Below the pieces are notes generated by a model that was not told where the DNA came from, searched no databases, and saw only the letters and a list, made by a program, of their open reading frames with translations. From Patescibacteria group bacterium (GTDB taxonomy: Bacteria > Patescibacteria > UBA1384 > CAILIB01), in NCBI GenBank assembly GCA_020696955.1, contig JAJFBK010000093.1, positions 1 to 6,844 of the forward strand: a stretch of 6,844 bases of DNA. Reading direction: 5' to 3'. Below, one piece after another: positions 1 to 6,479 of this stretch. The stretch's first letter is position 1. Every line of letters starts with the position of its first letter. Both the position numbers and the translations under genes were made by a program.

Positions 1-445
1 TTGAGCGGGCCACTGCTACGGCCATTACCTGCTGGGTAACCCCGTCAGACAAGGTGCCGAGAGTCTGACAGTCAAATTCTGATTCAGTCATTTCATCTGG
101 CAGGAACTGTACCAATTCCAGTTGAACGGCCGATCTAAGCTCTTCTTCTGTGCGCATGGGAGGAAGTTCTAGCACCTTTCGAAGCAGTTTCGACTCAGGC
201 ACCGAAATAAACGCTTTCCCGGAATGGAGCGGTTTAGGCGCCGCTGTTTTCATGGCCTGGACGATGGCATCGGCCACCTGAGGAACGGTGGGAACTGAGA
301 ATTCGCTTCCTTCTTCTGAAGCTGGGAACAGCACTTCTTTGCACCCTACGAAACGAGTCTTTTTTCCCGCACTCGAAATGCCCACCACCCTGACGGCAGT
401 AGGAGTAAGATCAATTCCGAGATAAAGAGTGGAAAATAGCCCCAT
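1..445 (-). CDS. pilM: Type IV pilus assembly protein PilM, 5' part (runs off left edge)
   Basis: The first 148 codons of a minus-strand gene are visible; the rest lies beyond the left edge. PilM is a cytoplasmic actin/FtsA-like ATPase-fold protein that docks on PilN and couples the pilus machine to its inner-membrane alignment complex. The start MGLFSTLYLGIDL matches the usual opening (short N-terminus, then a first beta-strand with GxD). Residues about 79-113 (FISVPES, then LELPPM, then a Glu-rich helix ending QFLP) closely follow the PilM signature. The phosphate-1 loop is unusual: after GID comes LTPTAV, where the family normally has a glycine as in DIGSS. ATG at 443-445 is the only plausible start, since no in-frame alternative occurs just upstream. 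No Shine-Dalgarno is visible in the 50-base gap after pilC. Identity is firm from family motifs; nucleotide binding is less certain. Confidence 0.88.
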   Translation of the reverse strand, partial: MGLFSTLYLGIDLTPTAVRVVGISSAGKKTRFVGCKEVLFPASEEGSEFSVPTVPQVADAIVQAMKTAAPKPLHSGKAFISVPESKLLRKVLELPPMRTEEELRSAVQLELVQFLPDEMTESEFDCQTLGTLSDGVTQQVMAVAVARS

Positions 446-495
446 GTGTATTAAGTATGCAACGCCGTAATTGTTTTTACTAGAGTAGTCCCTGA

Positions 496-1695
496 TTAGA
501 CCGAATTCGAGAGGCTAAATATCGGCTGTAGAACCGAAATAAGCACGAAACCGACTCCCACTCCCATTACTATCATGATAATCGGCTCAAGAATGACGGA
601 GAGGTTCTTGGCAGTGGAATCAACTTCTTTTTCGAAAAATTCCCCAAGCACCTTAAATATACCCGCCAAGTCTCCTGACTGCTCACCCACGCTCACCAAC
701 TGGCCCACCATGCTCGGAAAATACTTGCTCTTGCGGATCGCTGTCGAAACCTTGGTGCCATTCTCTACCTCTTTGGAGATCTTAACGATCTCAGCCTCAT
801 AAACCGAGTTCCCTACTACCCCCTCAAGGGTTTTGAATATCTCGAGAACCGGAATACCGGACTGAGCAAGCGAAGAGAAGCTTTGGCAGAAACGAGCCAT
901 GTATGATTTGGCCAGGAAACTCCCAAGAACTGGGATTTTCATCTTGAAACCGTCCCAGAAAAAGAGGCCTTTTTTAGTGCTGACCATATACTTGAACCCT
1001 CCAATAAGAAGTGCCAGGCCTCCAAGCAGAAGCACGTACTTATGAATGAAAAGATCAGAAAGGGCTATAAGCATTTTCGTACTCATGGGAAGTTGAACCC
1101 CGGAGTCCATAAAAAGGCCAGTCAGCTTTGGAAGGATAAAGGTGATTACTAAAATGATGACGCTTATCAACAAAATCGAAACAATGGCCGGATACATCAG
1201 CGCACCCTTCACCTTTCCTTTAAGCTCATACTCCTTCTGCTGCTGGATGGTGAGCTTTTCAAGGATTTCCGCCAGGTTCCCGGTTTTCTCGGCAGAACGA
1301 ACCATCTCATGATAAATAGTGGAAAAAATACGAGGATATTTAGCCAAGGCATCTGAAAAAGGAATTCCACCTTCAACATCAACCAATAACCCCGCCAGTA
1401 GCGAACTCAGGGTTTTGTTGGAGGTCTCTTCTTGCAAGCCTTTCAAGGCCTGAACCAAGGTGATCCCGGCTGTTAACATTACTGAGAGCTGCTCAGTAAA
1501 AATAATCTTCTCTTTGAGAGAAAGCTTCCCCTTGGTTCCCCCCACTTTTTTAGTGGCGCCGGATTGCTTGAGCTCTACGACCGCTCCTCCCAGCTTATGG
1601 ACTGCCTGCAAGGCATCTTTCTGGTTTAGGGCCTCAACGGAACCTTTTTCAACTTGGCCATTGGGCAATCGAATTTTATAAGCGAAAGAGTCCAT
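496..1695 (-). CDS. pilC: Type IV pilus inner-membrane platform protein PilC (T2SS GspF family)
   Basis: This 399-residue protein has the usual length and architecture of PilC/GspF, the polytopic inner-membrane platform that the PilB and PilT ATPases work against during pilin insertion. A small N-terminal region (residues 1-45, starting with an FAYKIR strand) resembles the short beta domain typical of PilC. Two T2SSF repeats follow, about residues 64-187 and 267-389. Each carries the family's E-x-x-G-x-L turn: EKTGNL near 136 and GEQSGDL near 337. Three hydrophobic membrane segments are visible at about 167-188, 219-237 and 370-392. The ATG follows the pilB stop by one base, so translation is probably coupled; only a weak purine stretch (AAAGAA) precedes it. 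Gene order and spacing place it in the pilB-pilC-pilM operon. Nothing appears truncated or frameshifted. Confidence 0.95.
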   Translation of the reverse strand: MDSFAYKIRLPNGQVEKGSVEALNQKDALQAVHKLGGAVVELKQSGATKKVGGTKGKLSLKEKIIFTEQLSVMLTAGITLVQALKGLQEETSNKTLSSLLAGLLVDVEGGIPFSDALAKYPRIFSTIYHEMVRSAEKTGNLAEILEKLTIQQQKEYELKGKVKGALMYPAIVSILLISVIILVITFILPKLTGLFMDSGVQLPMSTKMLIALSDLFIHKYVLLLGGLALLIGGFKYMVSTKKGLFFWDGFKMKIPVLGSFLAKSYMARFCQSFSSLAQSGIPVLEIFKTLEGVVGNSVYEAEIVKISKEVENGTKVSTAIRKSKYFPSMVGQLVSVGEQSGDLAGIFKVLGEFFEKEVDSTAKNLSVILEPIIMIVMGVGVGFVLISVLQPIFSLSNSV

Positions 1696-1696
1696 A

Positions 1697-3646
1697 TTAT
1701 TCTTTGGTTACCCGCCACACTTCTTCCAGGCTTGTTTGGCCACGCAAGGCCTTTACTATGCCGTCCTGTGGCATGGTTACCATTCCCTCCTTGATTGCCT
1801 GCTCAGTAATTACGGCTCCCGAAGAACGTTTTAGTATTAACTCCCGAATAGGCTCGGTAACGTTCAAGACCTCAAAGACTCCTATCCGCCCCTTATACCC
1901 CTTGCCTCCGCAGGTCTCACCGGGCGTCATTCTGGCAATCTCAGCCTTTACCTCAGACAATTCCAAGGCACTCACTTTGACTTCTTCTTGGCAGTCGGGA
2001 CAGAGCTTTCGGGCAAGACGCTGGGCAATGACAGTGTGAATGGAGGATGTCATCAAGAACGGTTCGATATGCATGTCGATAAGACGAGGGAAGGCTCCGG
2101 CGGCGTCATTGGTGTGAAGGGTGGAAAGTACCACGTGACCGGTAAGAGCGGCGTGTATGGCCATATCAGCTGTTTCCTGGTCACGAATTTCACCAAGCAT
2201 CACCACGTCCGGATCTTGACGAACTACGGCCCTTAGACCGGCAGCAAACGTATACCCGATGTCAGCATGCACCTGGCTTTGATTAATACTTTCAATTCGG
2301 TACTCCACCGGATCTTCAAGCGTAAGGATATTAACTCCTTCATCCATAAGCTTTCCAAGGACAGCGTACAGAGAAGTGGTTTTTCCAGATCCAGTAGGAC
2401 CGGTTACCAAGATCATACCGTGACTACGCTGGATGTTGGTCAGAAGCGTCTCCAATCCATGGTCAGACAATCCGACTTCTTCAAGAGAGATAATACCGAC
2501 TGATTTGTCCAAGATACGCATAACCACCTTCTCCCCGTAGACTACCGGGATAGTGGAAAGACGAAAGTCGATTTGGCGATGGTCGAAAATAAGATTGAAC
2601 CGTCCGTCTTGCGGCAAGCGTTGTTCGTCAATTTTCAGGTCTGCCAAGATCTTGAGACGAGAAACCACAGCTGCCTGGATCCCTTTAGGCAGCTCGACTC
2701 TTGCCTGAAGGATGCCGTCAACACGAAATCGTACTACCACTTTTCCTTCGTAGGGCTCGATGTGCACGTCGGAAGCTTTTTCTTTCACCGCTCGCCTTAG
2801 AAGTGAAAAGACTATCTTTGCCGTCGGAGCATTCTTGTTGGTCTGATCTTGGAGGTCTTCCTGACTCGCTTCTTCCAGCTCTTTTTTGGATATGCCAAGA
2901 TCAGCATGGTCAATCACCTCCTGAAGCTCAGCTTGAAGGCCGGTATACTGGTCCAAAACTGAGTTAATGTCATCCTGGCTACTGAGAACTGGCTTCAGAG
3001 TAAGGCCAGTTTCTTTTCGTACCACCTGAAGCGTATCAAAGTCTTCAGGGTCTACCATGGCTATGGTAAGAACCCCCTCTTTCAGATCAATAGGGACGGC
3101 GTTGTACTGTTTGGCAAGCTGTTGGGGCAAGAGTCCTAGGATATCTCCCTCAACCTTTACGGTACTCAGGTCTCGAAATTCGATATGCGAGCCACGGCCC
3201 AGGGGCTTCTCTTTCTTTTGGATCGGCTGTTCTGACGGGATAACTACCGGCTCAGAAACTGGATGGGCTTTCGTTTGCTTGGGAGTAAGAGGAGGCATAT
3301 CAGGAAGTTCATGGGACCGCTCTTCTTCCGGCTCTTCTTTTTCAAAGAGTTCAGGATTTTCAGCGATTGCCTGCTTGATGATATGGACCAACACCTTGTC
3401 AGGCTCAAACTCAGGCTCGATTTCAGGAAGAGTTATGATTTTTTTCCCGCTTCCTGGAGGATCCTCTATCTCTGCCGACTCTGATTTCACCGTGAAGAAG
3501 GTGCCGAGCCCGGCAATGGAGACCTCTTCACCCACACTCAGTTCCCGGGCAATGCACTCAAAAACGGCATCACAAAGATCACTGGACTTATCCAGAGTAA
3601 GCTTTGAAGATTTTACCATTAATTGGCACAGTTCGTGCTGAGTCAT
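1697..3646 (-). CDS. pilB: Type IV pilus assembly ATPase PilB with N-terminal HU-like domain
   Basis: A 649-residue hexameric assembly ATPase (PilB/GspE family) that powers pilus extension from the cytoplasm. Domains in order: an HU/IHF-like fold at 1-92 (two helices, then GLGTF at 46-50, an arm with DPP at 62-64, then FEPDKVL); a charged, proline-rich linker at about 93-158; MshEN (GspE N-terminal) at about 163-235; a helical linker; and the T2SSE ATPase at about 272-640. ATPase motifs are intact: Walker A GPTGSGKT 416-423, Asp box EDPVEYR 444-450, Walker B LGEIRD 484-489, His box from TGH 502-504 to HTND 511-514. The zinc motif is incomplete: C549 and C552 are present, but the second pair is reduced to C579. 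The ATG is preceded by AAGGAGG only 2 bases away; the HU-like alignment begins exactly there, which supports this start. It is the first gene of the pil operon. Family identity is secure; the role of the N-terminal domain is unknown. Confidence 0.95.
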   Translation of the reverse strand: MTQHELCQLMVKSSKLTLDKSSDLCDAVFECIARELSVGEEVSIAGLGTFFTVKSESAEIEDPPGSGKKIITLPEIEPEFEPDKVLVHIIKQAIAENPELFEKEEPEEERSHELPDMPPLTPKQTKAHPVSEPVVIPSEQPIQKKEKPLGRGSHIEFRDLSTVKVEGDILGLLPQQLAKQYNAVPIDLKEGVLTIAMVDPEDFDTLQVVRKETGLTLKPVLSSQDDINSVLDQYTGLQAELQEVIDHADLGISKKELEEASQEDLQDQTNKNAPTAKIVFSLLRRAVKEKASDVHIEPYEGKVVVRFRVDGILQARVELPKGIQAAVVSRLKILADLKIDEQRLPQDGRFNLIFDHRQIDFRLSTIPVVYGEKVVMRILDKSVGIISLEEVGLSDHGLETLLTNIQRSHGMILVTGPTGSGKTTSLYAVLGKLMDEGVNILTLEDPVEYRIESINQSQVHADIGYTFAAGLRAVVRQDPDVVMLGEIRDQETADMAIHAALTGHVVLSTLHTNDAAGAFPRLIDMHIEPFLMTSSIHTVIAQRLARKLCPDCQEEVKVSALELSEVKAEIARMTPGETCGGKGYKGRIGVFEVLNVTEPIRELILKRSSGAVITEQAIKEGMVTMPQDGIVKALRGQTSLEEVWRVTKE

Positions 3647-3648
3647 CC

Positions 3649-3655
3649 CCTCCTT
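3649..3655 (-). promoter_or_regulatory. Shine-Dalgarno of pilB, unusually close to the ATG
   Basis: On the minus strand AAGGAGG is followed by GG and then the pilB ATG. The match to the anti-Shine-Dalgarno sequence is strong, but the 2-base spacing is shorter than the usual 5-9. The next in-frame ATG is nine codons downstream and would cut into the first helix of the HU-like domain, so the upstream start is preferred. It is the only strong Shine-Dalgarno I saw at a gene start in the window. Confidence 0.6.
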
Positions 3656-3668
3656 TAATTACATATTA

Positions 3669-3677
3669 ATAATACCA
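3669..3677 (-). promoter_or_regulatory. Candidate extended -10 promoter element for the pil operon
   Basis: Read on the minus strand this is TGGTATTAT: an extended -10 TG, one spacer base, then TATTAT (5 of 6 to TATAAT). The best -35 candidate at a normal distance is weak (TTATCT at 18 bases). Transcription would start near 3662, giving a leader of about 16 bases that contains the pilB Shine-Dalgarno. Judged by eye in an AT-rich stretch, so only moderately supported. Confidence 0.4.
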
Positions 3678-3760
3678 CGAACATTAAAGTGAAGATAAGG
3701 GGCTCAGGTCTTTGGAGGCGCATTTCTTGTTTTCCAAATCACTCCATTCGCTCCATTTAA

Positions 3761-3769
3761 TGCTATAGT
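3761..3769 (+). promoter_or_regulatory. Candidate extended -10 promoter element for dnaX
   Basis: TGCTATAGT is an extended -10 TG, one base, then TATAGT (5 of 6 to TATAAT). No good -35 hexamer sits 16-18 bases upstream. Transcription would begin around 3775-3777, only about 2-4 bases before the dnaX ATG, giving a nearly leaderless message. The absence of a Shine-Dalgarno upstream of dnaX agrees with this. Confidence 0.45.
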
Positions 3770-3778
3770 AAGTATGTT

Positions 3779-5290
3779 ATGGCTCTCTACAGAACTCATC
3801 GCCCTCAACGCTTTTCTGACCTTTTAGGGCAGGAAAACGTAAGGACCATACTTCAGAACTCCCTTATCCAGCAGCGTCTCTCGCATGCGTATCTTTTCAG
3901 TGGACCAAGAGGCACCGGAAAGACCAGTACGGCCCGCATTTTTGCCCGTGCGCTTTCATGCCTGAAGCCAGCCCTTAACCCGAAAGGTGTTTATGAGCCC
4001 TGCAACAAATGCGATACCTGCCAAATGCTGCTGACTAACCGCACCTCCGATCTTGTGGAAATCGATGCGGCTTCAAATCGGGGTATCGAGGACATAAGAG
4101 CCCTCCGTGAGCAAGTTGCCTATCCTCCCTTGCAACTAAAAAGGAAGATTTATATTATCGACGAGGTCCACATGTTGACCACCGAGGCATTCAATGCGCT
4201 TCTGAAGACCTTGGAAGAACCGCCGGAATACTGTCTTTTTATTTTAGCCACTACTGAATTTCACAAAGTTCCTCTCACCATTCGCTCCCGCTGCCAGCTG
4301 ATTCGCTTTGAACGAGGGTCGATGCATGCAATTGAGAAGAAACTCAAATCTGTTGCAGACAAAGAGAAGCTTACCATTGACCCAGAAGTCTACGCCTTGC
4401 TCGCTGAACATTCAGACGGCGGATTCCGGGACGCAGAAACACTGCTTGAGACGATGAGCACCCATCACACCCATCTTACTCTTGAAAGTGCCCGCCTCAG
4501 TCTGGGAATTCTGCCTGACGAACAAGTTGAGAACCTTCTCACCGCCTGCCTTTCCGGAGATGCCGAACTTACCAGGAAGCTACTTTCAGCCTACACTTCA
4601 TCACTCTCCGGGTCACTCGAAAGGCTTATTGCCGATATCATAAAACGCTTGCGGAAAAGCCTCTTTTCATCTGGAAAAGACACACTCCTACATAATGCAT
4701 CGACCGACGATATAACCTATGCGTTGGAGCAAATGCTGGAGGCTTACATCCTCCAAAAGAGCTCGCCCGTACCCAGTCTCCCCTTAGAAATTGCCTGCCT
4801 TAACGTAGCGGCTCGATCGGCGGGCCACAACAGCCCAACAGTTCTTCGGGAAGTCTCGCCTGAGGCACAGACTCCCGTCCAGATTTCAGAGAAACCGACA
4901 ATCATTCCCCCCATTCCTAAACAGGCCTCTGAGGCTACGGTTCCTGTTATCGAGTTGCGGGAAGGCCACATCAAGGACCTACGCAAAGCCTGGAGAACCA
5001 TGATCGACCAGGTCTGCAAGGAAAACCCTGTTCTCGGGCAATCACTCAAGCAAACTGTCTTTCATAAGGCTGAGAATGGTGTTATAACAATCCATGTACG
5101 CTACAAGTTCCACGCCGATAAGATGATAGAAAAGAGATCCCGGGCCATAGTGGTCACCCTTTTCAAAGAACTTACAGGTGAGGAATGGGAAATCGAATAC
5201 AGTATTAATCCCAACCTCCCCCGTCATCAGGCACCTGGAGAACTTGGAGCCACCATTGATGACGCCAAAGCAATCTTTGGCACTAAATAA
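3779..5290 (+). CDS. dnaX: DNA polymerase III clamp-loader subunit gamma/tau (DnaX)
   Basis: DnaX is the ATPase core of the clamp loader, which opens the sliding clamp and places it on primed DNA. The opening (LYRTHRPQRFSDLLGQ) is diagnostic. AAA+ motifs are intact: Walker A GPRGTGKT 42-49, Walker B IIDEVH 126-131, sensor-1 region ATTE 157-160, arginine-finger motif SRC 170-172, sensor-2 region GGFRDAE 214-220. Zinc ligands are C61, C75, C78 and C81, with a longer first spacing than in E. coli. Residues about 235-350 form the collar domain. After a Pro/Ser-rich linker, residues about 395-475 form a small domain with a YKFHADKM core, resembling the Firmicutes-type DnaX C-terminal domain. At 503 residues it is shorter than E. 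coli tau (643) and lacks an E. coli-like tau tail. No Shine-Dalgarno is visible. It is the first of three tightly packed genes. Confidence 0.96.
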   Translation: MALYRTHRPQRFSDLLGQENVRTILQNSLIQQRLSHAYLFSGPRGTGKTSTARIFARALSCLKPALNPKGVYEPCNKCDTCQMLLTNRTSDLVEIDAASNRGIEDIRALREQVAYPPLQLKRKIYIIDEVHMLTTEAFNALLKTLEEPPEYCLFILATTEFHKVPLTIRSRCQLIRFERGSMHAIEKKLKSVADKEKLTIDPEVYALLAEHSDGGFRDAETLLETMSTHHTHLTLESARLSLGILPDEQVENLLTACLSGDAELTRKLLSAYTSSLSGSLERLIADIIKRLRKSLFSSGKDTLLHNASTDDITYALEQMLEAYILQKSSPVPSLPLEIACLNVAARSAGHNSPTVLREVSPEAQTPVQISEKPTIIPPIPKQASEATVPVIELREGHIKDLRKAWRTMIDQVCKENPVLGQSLKQTVFHKAENGVITIHVRYKFHADKMIEKRSRAIVVTLFKELTGEEWEIEYSINPNLPRHQAPGELGATIDDAKAIFGTK

Positions 5291-5298
5291 CTCTCTTA

Positions 5299-5622
5299 AT
5301 GGAGCCTGAACTAGTCCCCGCAACAGTAAGCGTTGACCGTGAAATGTGTCTGACGGCCGCAACCTGCCTTGCTTACAGCATCTATGAACTTGACGATGAA
5401 GAAAAAGCTGTTCTTTTAACCAAGAATGGCCTTAATTCTGATGACCTCTCAAATCCCCTTACCACCCCTGAGGGAACCGTAAAAATTGAGGATCTGGTGA
5501 ATACTGATTCCGTAGAAATTGAGCAGATGCGAGATCTCGTACTCGAATCCGCTAAGGCCTGTCCTTTTAACGCCATCATCGTAAAAGATAAGGATGGCAA
5601 TCAGATATGGCCTCCCCTGTAA
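5299..5622 (+). CDS. Single-cluster ferredoxin with three cysteines, likely [3Fe-4S]
   Basis: A 107-residue small acidic protein with the ferredoxin pattern: VDREMC at 12-17, C23, an ELDDE strand region at 30-34, and the closing ACPFNAI motif with C88-P89. It is predicted to be a soluble one-electron carrier. The usual C-x2-C-x2-C motif reads C17-LT-A20-AT-C23, so the second ligand is alanine. C17, C23 and C88 are the only cysteines in the protein. This pattern is known from [3Fe-4S] ferredoxins such as actinobacterial P450 partners; the cluster type here is inferred. Residues about 44-76 are longer than in compact 60-80-residue ferredoxins, and the tail ends in an aromatic-proline stretch (IWPPL). 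It starts 8 bases after dnaX and overlaps the next gene by 16 bases. Its redox partners cannot be identified from this window. Confidence 0.85.
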   Translation: MEPELVPATVSVDREMCLTAATCLAYSIYELDDEEKAVLLTKNGLNSDDLSNPLTTPEGTVKIEDLVNTDSVEIEQMRDLVLESAKACPFNAIIVKDKDGNQIWPPL

Positions 5623-6479
5623 TTACTCGCCCGATCGGTGGGCATGTTTCATGTGCTGGCGGACCCCTTAAAGCCCTGGAAAGAGCCGAAGCCCTGGGCT
5701 TCAATACTCTGCAAATTCATCCTTCTGCCCCTCAAAGCTGGGCCAAGCCCTCCGTTACCGATGAAGTAGCGGCAGAGTACAAGGAAAAAACAGTGAAATC
5801 AGGTTTGCATTCCAGCTTCTTTCACAACATTTACCTTACCAACTTCGCTTCTGAAAACCCGGCAATCTGGCATGGCTGCATTGAAAGTAGCAAAAGCTAC
5901 ATGAGCCTGGCTGCCAAGATGGGTGTGCAAGGCGTTGTGACCCACCTAGGAAGCCACAAAGGAGCAGGAATGGAAGAAGTTATGCCCCGTCTTGTCGAAG
6001 GCTTAAAACGCCTGCTGGATGGATGCAGCACAGAATCGACTTTCCTGATCGAAAATACGGCTGGCGCCGGGGGCACGATTGGCAGAAGTCTTATCGAAAT
6101 TGAAATGATCCTAGAACAGGTCCTTCCCCATCATAAGAATGTGGGAATCTGTATCGACACCTGCCATGCCTTTGCTTCTGGCATTAACATTCACACTGCA
6201 GAAGGAGTAGAAGCCTTTCTGAACGAATTCAAAACCCGTTTCGGATTAGAGAAACTGGCCTGCATTCACCTGAATGATTCAAAGAATGCCTTTGGCACCA
6301 ATAAAGATAGGCATGAGAATATTGGTCAGGGCCACATAGGAGACAGCGGATTTCTTTCCATCCTTAACCATCCTGACTTGGCGACCGTTCCCCTTATCAT
6401 GGAAGTGCCGGGTTATGAAGAAAAAGGACCGGATAAGCTCAATCTTGAGCATGTCCGGTCCCTCTTAAACCCTGCTTGA
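5607..6479 (+). CDS. nfo: Endonuclease IV (AP endonuclease, Nfo)
   Basis: A 290-residue TIM-barrel zinc enzyme that cleaves DNA 5' to abasic sites and removes blocked 3' ends in base-excision repair. All nine expected metal ligands are present by alignment with E. coli Nfo: H73 (FFHNIYL), H113 (THLGS), E149 (IENTAG), D184 and H187 (IDTCHAF), H221 (HLNDSK), D234 and H236 (DRH) and E266 (MEVPG). The opening GGHVSCAGG (11-19) and the IGQGHIG loop (239-245) are also typical. Length matches the family. The ATG lies inside the 3' end of the ferredoxin gene, a 16-base overlap in another frame, so it is probably translated from the same message. A possible weak Shine-Dalgarno, AAGGA at 5590-5594, is 12 bases upstream. 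The 3' end also encodes a strong inverted repeat that may terminate the opposing gene. It should be an active enzyme. Confidence 0.96.
   Translation: MASPVITRPIGGHVSCAGGPLKALERAEALGFNTLQIHPSAPQSWAKPSVTDEVAAEYKEKTVKSGLHSSFFHNIYLTNFASENPAIWHGCIESSKSYMSLAAKMGVQGVVTHLGSHKGAGMEEVMPRLVEGLKRLLDGCSTESTFLIENTAGAGGTIGRSLIEIEMILEQVLPHHKNVGICIDTCHAFASGINIHTAEGVEAFLNEFKTRFGLEKLACIHLNDSKNAFGTNKDRHENIGQGHIGDSGFLSILNHPDLATVPLIMEVPGYEEKGPDKLNLEHVRSLLNPA
6418..6461 (-). terminator. Intrinsic terminator for the mscL-type gene, inside the nfo 3' end
   Basis: GGACCGGA at 6426-6433 pairs perfectly with TCCGGTCC at 6454-6461. An inner stem GCTCA/TGAGC (6437-6441 and 6446-6450) closes a 4-base loop. The TAA/ATG between the two stems can add a wobble and one pair. 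Read on the minus strand, the hairpin is followed directly by TTTTTCTTC, the U-tract of a rho-independent terminator. It lies 27 bases past the mscL stop and within the last codons of nfo. On the plus strand the hairpin is followed by CCTCTTAAA, a poor U-tract, so the minus direction is favoured. Confidence 0.72.

Noticed and set aside
359..365. A-AAA-AAG slippery heptamer in pilM
   Set aside because: The heptamer is in the right frame, but it sits in a variable surface loop near residue 28 with no reason for a shifted product, so it is best treated as chance.
446..495. Possible separate promoter for pilM in the pilC-pilM gap
   Set aside because: The gap has AT-rich bits resembling a -10 but no convincing -35 at the right distance. 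Read-through from pilB-pilC explains expression just as well.
1704..2967. Several overlapping plus-strand open frames of 75-111 codons
   Set aside because: All are antisense to the conserved ATPase region of pilB, have no ribosome sites of note and no family resemblance.
3053..3068. Perfect inverted repeat TACCAT-GGCT-ATGGTA
   Set aside because: A 6-bp stem inside the conserved MshEN coding sequence (AMVDP region), with no T-tract and no link to a gene boundary; expected by chance in a window this size.
3057..3641. A 194-codon open frame on the plus strand
   Set aside because: It lies wholly antisense to the HU-linker-MshEN part of pilB, whose protein matches known domains. Its own translation is Ser-rich and shows no recognisable motif, as expected for a shadow frame.
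4136..4146. A run of five As in dnaX as a programmed frameshift site producing a short gamma form
   Set aside because: It is not a proper X-XXY-YYZ heptamer in frame (codons CTA AAA AGG), and it falls inside the AAA+ core just before Walker B, where a shift would destroy the ATPase rather than yield gamma.
5042..5362. A 106-codon minus-strand open frame across the dnaX-ferredoxin junction
   Set aside because: It is antisense to the conserved C-terminal domain of DnaX and to the ferredoxin start, with no motif in its translation.
6477..6479. TGA possibly read as an amino acid (Gracilibacteria-type code)
   Set aside because: Endonuclease IV ends at its normal family length here, and reading on would run antisense through mscL. 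Standard stop usage explains all genes in the window.
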